From the NCBI GenBank assembly GCA_026388245.1, contig JAPLKD010000125.1:1-48000 (forward strand): a stretch of 48,000 nucleotides of DNA. The letters are read 5' to 3'. The translations under genes were made by a program, and so were the position numbers. Positions within the stretch are counted from its first letter, which is position 1, and each line of letters begins with the position of its first letter. Source of the stretch: Pseudomonadota bacterium (GTDB lineage: Bacteria; Desulfobacterota; Syntrophorhabdia; Syntrophorhabdales; Syntrophorhabdaceae). Shown piece by piece: positions 34,126-43,509 of this stretch. Under the pieces are notes generated by a model. The model was not told the origin of the DNA. It did not search any database and was given only the letters and a program-made list of their open reading frames with translations.

Positions 34126-34971
34126 CACATTGTTGCAGAGGATGAAAAGATCAATTTAGAAGATATTTACAATCGTGAGAAAGGTAGTCTGCTACAACTG
34201 ATCAAGAACGATCCTGTCGAGTTTGTCCACAGATACCGCAACGACCTCGACAAGGAAATTGTTGGTTTTCTTGCATCCCAGTTTGCTTACGGAAAGATAG
34301 ATGTATTCAAAAGATTCCTTGAGGACCTGTTCGGGCGTATGGGCAGCAGCCCGCACCTCTTTGTTATAAATGGAGATTTTACAATCCTTAAAGGACTTTA
34401 TTACAGATTTCAGAAGGAAGACGATATCGTTCTCCTTTTCATGGTTTTGAGAAGGATTATGAATGAGTTTGGCGGTATCGGCAATATGGTGAAATTCTAT
34501 TATGAAGGTGATGTGAGGAATGCCTTATGGAAGGCAAGAGAACATCTTTTCGGCGACGGCAACGAGCTTACATTCTTCTTTCCGAAACCATTACGCTCAA
34601 ACCCTATGAAGCGATGGAGCCTCTATCTCAGATGGATGGTAAGAAAGGATGAGATTGATGCAGGATTATGGGAATTTATAGATAAAAAGGATTTAATCAT
34701 ACCTCTCGATACCCATATCTTCAAGATAGGCAATTGTATGGGGTGGATAGAGCATAATACCCCTTCATATAAGGCTGCATCGGGGATCACGGAGGCTCTG
34801 AAAAAATATTCCCCTGAAGACCCTTTAAAATATGATTTTTTCCTGTGCCACGGGGTGGGCATAGGTGCCGGATGTACCGGTAAAAGAATGCCTGAATGCG
34901 GGAACAAGTGTGTTTTAGTAGCCAGGGATGCTCAGTTTAAGTTAAACAAATACGAGGAGTTCATCGAGTGA
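34111..34971 (+). CDS. TIGR02757 (DUF2400) family protein
   Basis: A 286-residue protein typical of TIGR02757: QFAYGKIDVFKRFLEDLF near residue 65, PLDTHIFKIG near 200 and a C-terminal Cys-containing end (FFLCHGVGIGAGCTGKR, CGNKC). The fold is thought to be related to HhH-GPD DNA glycosylases, but function is unknown. The only in-frame start lies within the heptameric repeat, so the first five or so residues (MLYAK) are repeat-encoded. The stop overlaps the rimO start by four bases. Confidence 0.82.
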   Translation: MLYAKHIVAEDEKINLEDIYNREKGSLLQLIKNDPVEFVHRYRNDLDKEIVGFLASQFAYGKIDVFKRFLEDLFGRMGSSPHLFVINGDFTILKGLYYRFQKEDDIVLLFMVLRRIMNEFGGIGNMVKFYYEGDVRNALWKAREHLFGDGNELTFFFPKPLRSNPMKRWSLYLRWMVRKDEIDAGLWEFIDKKDLIIPLDTHIFKIGNCMGWIEHNTPSYKAASGITEALKKYSPEDPLKYDFFLCHGVGIGAGCTGKRMPECGNKCVLVARDAQFKLNKYEEFIE

Positions 34972-36227
34972 AATTTAAGATTATCAGTCTCGGCTGCCCT
35001 AAAAATCTTACAGAATCGGAATATATTGCCCGGAAATTAGAAGACGAAGGACACATGTTGACCGAAGAGTGCGATATTGTCATTGTAAATACCTGTGCCT
35101 TCATCGCCGATGCAGCGAAAGAGTCTATAGAGACCATACTTGAGGAGGCGCTAAATCCCCGGAAAAGGATTGTAGTAACGGGTTGTCTTGTTGAGCGTTA
35201 CAAGGAAAAACTCCGCGAGTTATTGCCGGAGGTTGACCTTTTCATAGGCAGGAATTGTTATCCTGAAATCGAACATTTAATCAATAAAAAAGGCTTTTTT
35301 CTGAGGGAAGGTAATTTTGCGGAAACATTTCCGAGAAAGGTGCTTACCGGTAAGCCTTCAGCTTATTTGAAGATTCAAGAGGGTTGCGACAATAGGTGCA
35401 GTTACTGTTCTGTCCCTGATATCAGGGGTGGGCTTAGAAGCAGAACCCCTGAGGATATCAGAAAAGAGTTTGAATGGCTTTTAAAGAGCGGTTTTAGAGA
35501 GATCAATATCATTGGCCAGGACATTACCTCTTACGGAAAGCATGACGGCCTTAGTCTTACGCAATTATTAAGGCATCTCCTTAAAATGGAAGGAGACTTT
35601 TTCTTGCGGCTTCTTTACATGCACCCGAAGGGCATAGACAGAGAACTGATAGATCTTATCAGGAGCGAGGAAAGGATTATCAAATATATGGATATACCCA
35701 TCCAGCACTCTGAAGACAGAATCCTTGGTTTGATGAGAAGGGGTTACGGGAAGACAGACCTTGAGACTCTCATATATACAATCAGGAGCGCTATGCCTGA
35801 AGCGGTGCTGAGGACTACTGTTATTGTCGGTTTTCCCGGTGAAACTGACGAAGCATTTGCACATTTATGCGATTTCATAAAGAGCTGGGAATTTGATATG
35901 CTTGGCGCTTTTATGTATTCAAGGGAAGAAGGCACCCCTGCATTCAAATTGAAGGGGCAGGTGAAGAAAAGCATAAAGCAGTCGAGATACAACAGGATTA
36001 TGGAGATACAGAAAGAAATATCAAAAAAGAGGATGAATATTCTTGAAGGAAAATCAGTGAAAGTTATCGTTGAAGGGAAAGGCGAGGGGCATATGGTGGG
36101 GAGACTTCTCACACAGGCCCCGGATATTGATGGCATAGCTTTTATAAGGGGTGATTGCGCCATAGGAGAGATAAGAGACGGTAAAATAGTGAAAACCCTC
36201 GATTATGATGTTATAGTAGAAGTGTAG
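34968..36227 (+). CDS. rimO: Ribosomal protein S12 methylthiotransferase
   Basis: A 419-residue radical SAM methylthiotransferase starting at GTG 34968. N-terminal UPF0004 domain with Cys positions in SLGCPKNLTESEY, VNTCAF and VTGCLVE; radical SAM motif CDNRCSYCSVPDIRG (CxxxCxxC); C-terminal TRAM domain. The SLGCPKN start and CSYCSVP point to RimO rather than MiaB. It modifies Asp88 of S12. Confidence 0.92.
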   Translation: MKFKIISLGCPKNLTESEYIARKLEDEGHMLTEECDIVIVNTCAFIADAAKESIETILEEALNPRKRIVVTGCLVERYKEKLRELLPEVDLFIGRNCYPEIEHLINKKGFFLREGNFAETFPRKVLTGKPSAYLKIQEGCDNRCSYCSVPDIRGGLRSRTPEDIRKEFEWLLKSGFREINIIGQDITSYGKHDGLSLTQLLRHLLKMEGDFFLRLLYMHPKGIDRELIDLIRSEERIIKYMDIPIQHSEDRILGLMRRGYGKTDLETLIYTIRSAMPEAVLRTTVIVGFPGETDEAFAHLCDFIKSWEFDMLGAFMYSREEGTPAFKLKGQVKKSIKQSRYNRIMEIQKEISKKRMNILEGKSVKVIVEGKGEGHMVGRLLTQAPDIDGIAFIRGDCAIGEIRDGKIVKTLDYDVIVEV

Positions 36228-36339
36228 GAAGAGGACAGAAGACAGAGAACAGAGGACAGAAGACAGAAGTCAGAAGTCAGAGAACAGACTTAATCTGTAT
36301 TCTGTCAGCCCGAAAGGCGGTCTGAATGTCTGTCATCTG
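36228..36339. repeat. Heptameric repeat array (acagaag type) with complementary end
   Basis: Sixteen units in phase begin at the base after the rimO stop codon (gaagagg, acagaag, acagaga, acagagg, acagaag, tcagaag ...) and switch to the complementary style (taatctg, tattctg, ... atgtctg, tcatctg), ending just before the lysS ribosome site. The arms could pair in RNA. Confidence 0.88.
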
Positions 36340-36356
36340 ATTTGAAGGAGATTGAG

Positions 36357-37820
36357 ATGGAACCGATTAATGAATTAATTGCTGTAAGAATAGAAAAGGA
36401 AAAATCGTTGAGGGAACTTGGCATTGAGACATATCCTCAGGATAACGGGCCTTATATAACCACGCGGGATGTGGAAGAAAAATACAGCTCCTTTTCCCAT
36501 GATGAACTGGAAAAAACAGAAGAGCATGTTTCTGTGGCGGGAAGGATTATGGCGTTCAGGGATTTCGGAAAGAGCTTATTTATCCACATTCAGGACAGAA
36601 AAGGGAAAATTCAAATCTATGCGAGAAAGGATATGCTCAAGTCACCTGAATACAGTATCTTTAAAAAATTTGATATATGTGACATAGTGGGCGTTGAGGG
36701 CAGGGTATTCAGGACAAAGACAGGGGAATTAACAATCCTTGCCGGAAATGTAAAGCTTCTCACGAAATCATTACGTCCCCTCCCTGAGAAGTGGCACGGT
36801 CTCAAGGATGTGGAAGAAAGGTACAGAAAGCGGTACCTTGACCTTATTGTGAATGAGCGGGTGAAAGATGTTTTTATAAGAAGGGCAAAGATTATCGAAT
36901 ACATCAGAAATTATTTTATAGATAAAGATTTCATTGAAGTAGAAACACCGATGATGCAGGTGATGCCGGGCGGCGCTGTCGCAAAGCCGTTCATTACACA
37001 CCATAATGCCCTGGGAATGGATCTTTACCTCAGGATAGCCCCCGAGCTGTACCTTAAAAGATTGGTAGTGGGAGGGTTCGAGAGGGTTTTTGAGATAAAC
37101 CGCAATTTCAGGAATGAAGGCATTTCTGTCCGCCATAATCCTGAATTCACCATGCTTGAATTTTATCAGGCTTACGCTACATTTGAAGACCTCATGGCCT
37201 TTACGGAAAACATGGTCTCGTCACTTGTAAGAGAACTTTTTGGTGGTTATAAAGTGACGTATAATGGACAGGAAATAGATTTTTCAGTCCCATGGCGGAG
37301 AATTACCATGGAGGAGGCGTTGAGAGAGTTCGGCAGTTTTGACCTCGCACAGTTGAACGATATAGATAAACTTGCCTCCTTTGCAAAGGAACTTGGAATT
37401 GAAGGCGTTGAGAAAGAAACAAAGGGGAAGCTTATCACGAAGATATTTGAAGAGCTCTGCGAAAAGCAGTTAATACAGCCTACGTTCATAACCCATTACC
37501 CTGTCGAGGTGTCGCCGCTGGCAAAGCGGAGCAAGGATAATCCGGATATTACGGAGAGATTTGAGCTCTATATCAGCGGAATGGAAATAGCCAACGGGTT
37601 CAATGAATTGAATGACCCGCAGGACCAGAGGAAAAGGTTTGAGGAACAGATAAGGGCAAAGGAAGAGGGCGCTATGATGGACGAAGATTATATAACGGCC
37701 CTCGAATATGGCCTTCCGCCGACTGCAGGCGAAGGTATCGGGATTGACCGGTTAACGATGCTCCTCACAGACAGCCCCTCCATCCGTGAGGTAATTTTGT
37801 TTCCGCTTTTGAGACCATGA
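36357..37820 (+). CDS. lysS: Lysyl-tRNA synthetase, class II
   Basis: A 487-residue class II synthetase: N-terminal OB-fold anticodon-binding domain (~50-160; VAGRIMAFRDFGKSLFIHIQ), motif 2 FEINRNFRNEGISVRHNPEF, and motif 3 at the end (PTAGEGIGIDRLTMLL). The start at 36357 is preceded by GAAGGAGA; a TTG at 36342 is rejected. lolC follows after 12 bases. Confidence 0.95.
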   Translation: MEPINELIAVRIEKEKSLRELGIETYPQDNGPYITTRDVEEKYSSFSHDELEKTEEHVSVAGRIMAFRDFGKSLFIHIQDRKGKIQIYARKDMLKSPEYSIFKKFDICDIVGVEGRVFRTKTGELTILAGNVKLLTKSLRPLPEKWHGLKDVEERYRKRYLDLIVNERVKDVFIRRAKIIEYIRNYFIDKDFIEVETPMMQVMPGGAVAKPFITHHNALGMDLYLRIAPELYLKRLVVGGFERVFEINRNFRNEGISVRHNPEFTMLEFYQAYATFEDLMAFTENMVSSLVRELFGGYKVTYNGQEIDFSVPWRRITMEEALREFGSFDLAQLNDIDKLASFAKELGIEGVEKETKGKLITKIFEELCEKQLIQPTFITHYPVEVSPLAKRSKDNPDITERFELYISGMEIANGFNELNDPQDQRKRFEEQIRAKEEGAMMDEDYITALEYGLPPTAGEGIGIDRLTMLLTDSPSIREVILFPLLRP

Positions 37821-37832
37821 AAACGCCAAAAC

Positions 37833-39032
37833 ATGAACTACGAAACTAACATAGGGCTTCGCTATCTCCGCTCAAAACGAAAAGAGGCCTTCATATCCTT
37901 TACTACATGGATAGCTGTAGTTGGTATCGCGATAGGGGTTATGGCGTTGATTATTGTGATTGCCGTCATGACAGGGTTCCAGAATGAGATACGGGAGCGC
38001 ATACTCGGTATTAACCCTCATGTTCTCGTATTGAGTATCGAGGGAGATGTAAAAGCGCCGGGAGATCTTGTCAATACAATAAAACAGGTTAATGGTGTGA
38101 CCCATGCCTTTCCCTTCATTACCTTTCAGGCTATGGTGCAAAGCGGCAGGCAATTATCCGGTGTAGCTGTAAAAGGTTTGAACGCAGAAGATATTAAATT
38201 TATGGAAAAACTTCTCAAAGAAGGCAGCATCAGTGCCTTGGAGAAAAAGGGCAATATCCTTATTGGTAAGGAATTGGCAAAACACATGGGTCTTCTTCCT
38301 GGAGATGCCTTTACGATAATGGTCCCTTTTGGCGGCTATTCCCCCATGGGTGCCATGCCCGAAACTGTACGGGTCAAGGTTGGCGGGATATTCGAAACGG
38401 GCATGTATGAGATTGACAACACCCTCATCATCATGTCCCTCAAGGATGTGGAAAGTATCATGGGCATCGGCGCCACTGGCATAGAGGTAAAGTTAAAGGA
38501 CGCCTATATGGCCAATGATGTACGAAAAGAGATATTGAACAGACTGGGACGCAGCTATTTTGCAAGGACATGGATCGAGATGAACAAAAACCTCTTTTCG
38601 GCGTTAAAACTCGAAAAGGTTGCCATGTTCATCATCCTCGCCCTTATTATTTTTGTGGCGAGTTTCAACATCATAAGTTCTCTCATCATGACGGTCATGG
38701 AGAAGAAAAAGGATATTGCAATTCTGAAAGCCATGGGGGCAAAGAAGAAGAGCATCATGAAAATATTCATGGTGGAAGGTGTAACGATAGGAGTTTTTGG
38801 CGCCCTGATCGGCTCAATAAGCGGCTACGGCATATGTGAGATTATAAGGAGATACAAGATTATAAAGTTGCCGGAAGACATATACTACATCAGTAGTTTG
38901 CCTGTCAAAATAAGCCTCTTTGATGTTGCACTCGTTGCATCAGTTACCATGCTGATATGTATCCTTGCAACGCTCTATCCCTCATATAAGGCTTCAAAAA
39001 TCGACCCTGTGGAGACGTTGCGGTATGAGTGA
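37833..39032 (+). CDS. lolC: Lipoprotein-releasing system permease (LolC/LolE family)
   Basis: A 399-residue FtsX-type permease. N-terminal LRYLRSKRKEAFISFTTWIA and TGFQNEIRERILGINPHV are Lol-specific; a periplasmic domain (~45-260) and three C-terminal helices with MEKKKDIAILKAMGAKKKSI follow. With LolD it extracts lipoproteins from the inner membrane toward LolA. Only one permease is present, as in LolF-type systems. Confidence 0.9.
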   Translation: MNYETNIGLRYLRSKRKEAFISFTTWIAVVGIAIGVMALIIVIAVMTGFQNEIRERILGINPHVLVLSIEGDVKAPGDLVNTIKQVNGVTHAFPFITFQAMVQSGRQLSGVAVKGLNAEDIKFMEKLLKEGSISALEKKGNILIGKELAKHMGLLPGDAFTIMVPFGGYSPMGAMPETVRVKVGGIFETGMYEIDNTLIIMSLKDVESIMGIGATGIEVKLKDAYMANDVRKEILNRLGRSYFARTWIEMNKNLFSALKLEKVAMFIILALIIFVASFNIISSLIMTVMEKKKDIAILKAMGAKKKSIMKIFMVEGVTIGVFGALIGSISGYGICEIIRRYKIIKLPEDIYYISSLPVKISLFDVALVASVTMLICILATLYPSYKASKIDPVETLRYE

Positions 39033-39708
39033 GGCGGTTTTAAGGGTATCAGGACTGAAAAAGAGTTTTAACAAGAACAACGTGGAGCTTAATATATTGA
39101 AGGGGCTCGATATTGATATTTATAAAGCTGATTTTATTACCATCATGGGGCCTTCAGGCGCCGGCAAGAGCACATTTCTCCATATCCTTGGAACGTTGGA
39201 TACTGCAACTGAAGGTGAAATATTTTTCAGAGGCATGAATGTCAACGGATTTACCGAAGATGAAGCGAGCAAGTTCCGGAACGAAAAGGTGGGTTTTGTC
39301 TTCCAGTTTTACCATCTCCTGCAGGATTTTACCGTTATTGAAAATATTACCATACCACTCCTGATAAGAGGGGTTGGCAGTATCGAAGCCATTGCAAAGG
39401 CGGAAACCTTTCTGGAGATTATGGGCCTGAAGGACAGGAGAAATCATAGACCCGGGGAACTTTCCGGTGGGGAGCAGCAAAGGGTGGCCATCGCACGGGC
39501 ATTAGTGAATGAGCCGGAGATTATCCTTGCCGATGAGCCCACAGGAAACCTCGACAGAAAGACGGGCAAAGAGGTGCTTAATTATATCCTTTCCATAAAT
39601 GAACGTATATCCTCAACCCTTATACTCGTGACGCATGATCCTGAAATAGGTCTATTGGGGAAGAGAAGGTTCAATATGGTTGATGGGGAACTCTTCCCGT
39701 TAGAGTAA
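39025..39708 (+). CDS. lolD: Lipoprotein-releasing system ATPase
   Basis: A 227-residue ABC ATPase: Walker [11 protein letters not shown], signature LSGGEQQR, Walker [13 protein letters not shown]. The start ATG 39025 overlaps the lolC stop by eight bases, which argues for one complex. The frame upstream of this ATG reads inside lolC and is ignored. Confidence 0.92.
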   Translation: MSEAVLRVSGLKKSFNKNNVELNILKGLDIDIYKADFITIMGPSGAGKSTFLHILGTLDTATEGEIFFRGMNVNGFTEDEASKFRNEKVGFVFQFYHLLQDFTVIENITIPLLIRGVGSIEAIAKAETFLEIMGLKDRRNHRPGELSGGEQQRVAIARALVNEPEIILADEPTGNLDRKTGKEVLNYILSINERISSTLILVTHDPEIGLLGKRRFNMVDGELFPLE

Positions 39709-39793
39709 TTAACCCGGATTTTCCATTAAGATACGTATCGGTGTCGTGCCATCCCTCGCAAACACACCCTTAAATGCAGGATTAGGAATTGAT

Positions 39794-39905
39794 GTTTAGA
39801 GGGTTAGAAGTTTAGAGGGTTAGCTAATCATCCAAACATCCAACCTTCCAATCATCCGAAATCCTTTACCCCTTACCCCTTTAATCCTTAATCCCAACAT
39901 TCCTC
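39794..39905. repeat. Heptameric repeat array, related to the one at 12746
   Basis: The 327-base gap after lolD has no gene. It holds sixteen units in phase: gtttaga, gggttag, aagttta, gagggtt, then the complementary style catccaa, acatcca, accttcc, aatcatc, and finally ctttacc, ccttacc, cctttaa, tccttaa. A second, nine-base periodic stretch (cccaagaaa, ccaaagaaa) follows at about 39988-40033. Confidence 0.85.
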
Positions 39906-40035
39906 GCCTCACGACGGTTTGCTCCGGGATACCCCGACACCTTCCCAATGACAGATTTGGGATTAAGTGGTTGAGTAATTAATAAAACCCAAGAAACCCG
40001 AAAAACCCAAGAAACCAAAGAAACCAAAGAAACTA

Positions 40036-40611
40036 TTATCTTACCGCGCTGTATTCCCCCCTGTCGAGGCACCCATCGCCATTTTTGTCGTATTTTTTAA
40101 ATTGTTCCATGGTCAGGCCCGGGATAATGGCGCTCAATTCCGCGGGGCTGATCTTTCCATCTGTATTCTGGTCCACATCATTAAATGCAGTGCTGTTTGT
40201 CCGTTCTTTCATGCGTACAGGGCCTCCCTTCTTTGAAACGGAGGCTGTTCTTTTTTGCTGAGATGGCCCCGTTGGCATTATTGGAATTTTTCCCGTGAAC
40301 CTCGATATGATGGCGCCATCGCCGGTATATCCGACTGAAATTGAATCGCCCATTTTAATCTGGTCGAGACTTTTGTAACCTATCAATCTTGGATTAGCCA
40401 CATCAAATGTGACCACTATTCCTTTGTTTTTAACGGAGATTATTTTATTTGTGGCGTCAACCTTGACGACTTTACCAACGAAATCCCCCTTAGCCCTTAC
40501 CCTCATCCTTACCTTTGGAAACTTTTCGGATGATTTTTCCTGGGTAAAGCCTGTCGATACCAGGGTAATACAGGCTATGATGCCGATGATTATTATTAAG
40601 ATTTTCTTCAT
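40036..40611 (-). CDS. Secreted EF-hand protein
   Basis: A 191-residue protein with a signal peptide (residues 1-23), a strand-rich middle (GKVVKVDATNKIISVKNKGI, like DUF5666-type domains) and two C-terminal EF-hands: DVDQNTDGKISP (~residue 153) and DKNGDGCLDRGE (~176), both with acidic residues at the calcium positions. It is probably a periplasmic calcium-binding protein. Its partner or role is not evident from the context. Confidence 0.8.
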   Translation of the reverse strand: MKKILIIIIGIIACITLVSTGFTQEKSSEKFPKVRMRVRAKGDFVGKVVKVDATNKIISVKNKGIVVTFDVANPRLIGYKSLDQIKMGDSISVGYTGDGAIISRFTGKIPIMPTGPSQQKRTASVSKKGGPVRMKERTNSTAFNDVDQNTDGKISPAELSAIIPGLTMEQFKKYDKNGDGCLDRGEYSAVR

Positions 40612-40759
40612 GTATATTTCCTTTTACATAAAATTGTCTGTCAGGACATCTTCAATATGGTTACGTTGTGTTATATAAAGAGGACATATGACATGTCAAG
40701 ATTAAATAAATTGTGATTGGAATTCAACCATGTTCTTGCGGTATAATAATTTACTGTGA

Positions 40760-40803
40760 AAGCTTTAATCCTGCCGAAGGCGGGACAAGGTGAAAGGTGA
40801 AAG
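40760..40803. repeat. CCTGCC-hairpin repeat and short heptameric array
   Basis: Bases 40760-40787 repeat the element at 23601-23628 (26 of 28 identical), including the stem CCTGCC-gaa-GGCGGG. They are followed by two gtgaaag heptamers (40790-40803) of the kind seen at 1282. In both places the hairpin element touches a heptameric array. Confidence 0.75.
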
Positions 40804-40892
40804 GGGTCAAGAAGCAGGATCCAAGGGTTCGAGTAGCCTGCCCTGATGAGGCGTTGTTGACCCGGCGATTGATAAAAAAAGGAGGTTTCGTC

Positions 40893-41105
40893 ATGACAGA
40901 AACGGATATCAAAATTGAGGGTATGAGTTGCCAGCACTGTGTAATGGCTGTAAAAAAGGCCATTGGAGGGCTTACAGGTATTGAGAATGCTGATGTAGCC
41001 ATAGGAAGTGCAGCAATAAAGTATGATGAATCGAAGGTTAAAAAAGAAGAAATTGAGGCGGCCATAGAAAAGACCGGGTTTAAAGTAAGCCGCGGCTTTA
41101 AGTGA
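40893..41105 (+). CDS. Heavy-metal-associated (HMA) domain protein, copper chaperone-like
   Basis: A 70-residue single HMA domain with the metal-binding motif GMSCQHCVMAV (MxCxxC; Cys14/Cys17 region) and the usual beta-alpha-beta-beta-alpha-beta pattern. The start at 40893 follows GGAGGTTTCGTC. It probably carries Cu(I) or a similar soft metal. No P-type ATPase is nearby. Confidence 0.9.
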   Translation: MTETDIKIEGMSCQHCVMAVKKAIGGLTGIENADVAIGSAAIKYDESKVKKEEIEAAIEKTGFKVSRGFK

Positions 41106-41158
41106 GCATAGCGATATAGCTGTGCAGGTACTGCACAGTCCCGGCAAAACAATAATTT

Positions 41159-42871
41159 ATGTCAAACAAATCAATCATTGAAATACTGGAGGAGATTGGT
41201 ACGCTCCTTGAAATAAAGGGTGAAAACCCATTTAAATCGAGAGCTTACTACAACGCTGCAAAAACGCTTTCCGGAATAGATAACCTTGAAGAGATAATAA
41301 AAAGCAAAAGACTCAGGGAGATAAAAGGGATCGGAGAAACGCTTTCAAAGAAGATCGAGGAATACAGCGAAACAGGAAGGATGGAATACTATGAGGATTT
41401 GAAGAAAGAAATCCCCCCGTCACTCCTGGAACTCACGGGCATACCGAATCTGGGTCCAAAAAAGATTAAGGTGTTATATGATGAACTCGGAATTACCAAC
41501 GTGGGCGAGCTTGAATATGCCTGCAAGGAGAACCGCCTCATTGTCCTTCCCGGTTTTGGAGAAAAGACCCAGGAGAAGATATTAAAGGGCATAGAATTTG
41601 TCAAAAGGCATCAGGGCGAGTTTTTATTTGGTGATGTTTACCCTGCAGCGGAGAACATCAGAGATAAATTCACAACCATAGTGAAGCCGCAATTCGTGGA
41701 GGTATGCGGCAGTATTCGACGCAGAAAAGAGATTGCGAAAGACATTGATATCCTTGTGGGCGGGGAAGATTATGAACGCATCTCGTCATATTTTGTATCA
41801 ATGCCTGAGGTGAGCGAGGTATTGCTGAAAGGCGATACAAAGACATCATGCCGGTTGGAGTCAGGTATAGAGGTTGATTTAAGGGTGGTGAGTGAATCCG
41901 AATTTCCGTTTGCCCTTATGTATTTTACAGGAAGCAAGGAACACAACGTGAGGCTTCGGGGTGTTTCGAAGAAAAAGGGATGGAAGCTGAGCGAGTACGG
42001 TCTTTTCGAGGAAGAGAAACCCATACCATTGCAGAATGAAGAAGAGATTTATCGGGCGCTGGGCCTTGTGTATATCCCACCTGAATTGAGGGAGGATATG
42101 GGTGAGATAGAGGCAGCGGAAAACGACAAACTCCCCGACCTGGTAACGCTTGAGGATATAAGAGGCACATTTCACATTCACACTGAATTCAGCGATGGGG
42201 TTGATTCGATTGAGAAGATGGCCGATGCTGCAAAAAAGATGGGTCTTTCGTATATCGGCATTTCAGACCACAGCAGGAGTGCCTACTATGCTGGGGGACT
42301 CAAGGTGGATGAGGTTTTCAGACAATGGGAAATTATTGACAGATTGAACGAGAAGGATAGGGATTTTTACATATTCAAGGGCATCGAAAGCGATATCCAG
42401 CCTGACGGGAGCCTTGATTATGAAGAGGATATCCTGAAAGGTTTTGATTTTATCATTGCCTCCATTCATTCTAATTTCAATCTAAAAAAGGCTGACCAGG
42501 AAAAGAGGATCTTGAGGGTGCTTGAGAATCCCTATACCACAATGCTTGGACACCCGACGGGACGCCTCCTGCTTTCAAGAGATGGCTATGATGTAGATAT
42601 GAGGACGGTTATTGATGGCGCCGCTGAGCACAATGTCATTATTGAACTGAATGCAAGCCCATACAGGTTCGACATAGACTGGAGATATATGAAGTACACA
42701 AAGGAGAAAGGCGTCATGATTTCCATCAATCCGGATGCCCATGCAACGGGCGGTCTTGCTGAGATATTTTACGGTATCGGGATAGCAAGAAAGGGATGGC
42801 AGGAAAAGAAAGATATATTGAATACAAAAGACGTAAGTGATATAAAGGATACATTCAAGAAACGTAAGTAA
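41159..42871 (+). CDS. polX: PolX family DNA polymerase/3'-5' exonuclease
   Basis: A 570-residue two-domain protein. The N-terminal pol beta-like domain has HhH motifs (IKGIGETLSKKIEEY, ELTGIPNLGPKKIKVLYDEL) and catalytic Asp residues in CGSIRRRKEIAKDIDIL and VDLRVV. The C-terminal PHP domain has FHIHTEFSDG, ISDHSRS and NPDAHATG for the metal cluster. It fills short gaps in base excision repair. The stop overlaps the nth start by one base, giving a repair gene pair. Confidence 0.93.
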   Translation: MSNKSIIEILEEIGTLLEIKGENPFKSRAYYNAAKTLSGIDNLEEIIKSKRLREIKGIGETLSKKIEEYSETGRMEYYEDLKKEIPPSLLELTGIPNLGPKKIKVLYDELGITNVGELEYACKENRLIVLPGFGEKTQEKILKGIEFVKRHQGEFLFGDVYPAAENIRDKFTTIVKPQFVEVCGSIRRRKEIAKDIDILVGGEDYERISSYFVSMPEVSEVLLKGDTKTSCRLESGIEVDLRVVSESEFPFALMYFTGSKEHNVRLRGVSKKKGWKLSEYGLFEEEKPIPLQNEEEIYRALGLVYIPPELREDMGEIEAAENDKLPDLVTLEDIRGTFHIHTEFSDGVDSIEKMADAAKKMGLSYIGISDHSRSAYYAGGLKVDEVFRQWEIIDRLNEKDRDFYIFKGIESDIQPDGSLDYEEDILKGFDFIIASIHSNFNLKKADQEKRILRVLENPYTTMLGHPTGRLLLSRDGYDVDMRTVIDGAAEHNVIIELNASPYRFDIDWRYMKYTKEKGVMISINPDAHATGGLAEIFYGIGIARKGWQEKKDILNTKDVSDIKDTFKKRK

Positions 42872-43509
42872 TGACAAAAGACGTTCGATCTATAATTGAT
42901 AAGCTCAAAACAATGCATGGCGAGCCGAGATGTGAATTAAACTTCACTGATCCCCTTGAGCTTGTCGTTGCTACTGTTTTGTCTGCCCAATGCACAGATG
43001 AACGTGTCAATAAGGTGACGGAGACGCTTTTTAAAAAATATCGAAATATCTATGACTATATTAATGTAATTAATCAAGAACTTGAGAATGATATCAGAAG
43101 TACTGGATTTTATAAGAACAAAGCGAGGGCTATTAAAAATATAACAGAGGAAATCCGGGACAGGTTTCATGGCGAAGTGCCCCGGGATATAGATACCTTT
43201 GCAACAGTTAAGGGGATCGGTAGAAAATCTGCGAATTTAATAGTTGGACTGGCCTTTGATAAGCCGGCAGTAATTGTAGATACACACGTAATCAGGCTGT
43301 CGAACAGGATTGGTTTTTCCGATAAAAAAGACCCTGATAAAATAGAGCAGGATATAAAAAAAGTAGTGCCGGAGGATATGTGGACGGCATTTTCTCTGCT
43401 TATAACTCTTCACGGGCGATACCTGTGCAAGGCAAGAAAGCCGGAATGCGAAAGATGTCTGCTGCAAAATGAGTGTGATTACCGGATTGGAGGAAGAAGC
43501 GATGTTTGA
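42871..43509 (+). CDS. nth: Endonuclease III
   Basis: A 212-residue HhH-GPD glycosylase/AP lyase. TVLSAQCTDERVN, the HhH with catalytic Lys (VKGIGRKSANLI), the catalytic Asp in VIVDTHVIRL and the 4Fe-4S motif C-x6-C-x2-C-x5-C (KARKPECERCLLQNEC) are complete. It removes oxidised pyrimidines. It is coupled to polX upstream and overlaps the transketolase start by eight bases. Confidence 0.95.
   Translation: MTKDVRSIIDKLKTMHGEPRCELNFTDPLELVVATVLSAQCTDERVNKVTETLFKKYRNIYDYINVINQELENDIRSTGFYKNKARAIKNITEEIRDRFHGEVPRDIDTFATVKGIGRKSANLIVGLAFDKPAVIVDTHVIRLSNRIGFSDKKDPDKIEQDIKKVVPEDMWTAFSLLITLHGRYLCKARKPECERCLLQNECDYRIGGRSDV

Noticed and set aside
39988-40033. A further heptamer array before the EF-hand gene
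   Set aside because: The repeat there has a nine-base step (cccaagaaa type), so it is mentioned separately and not counted with the seven-base arrays.
40805-40892. tRNA-like segment (ggttcgagt resembles a T-loop)
   Set aside because: No acceptor stem or anticodon arm can be folded around it.
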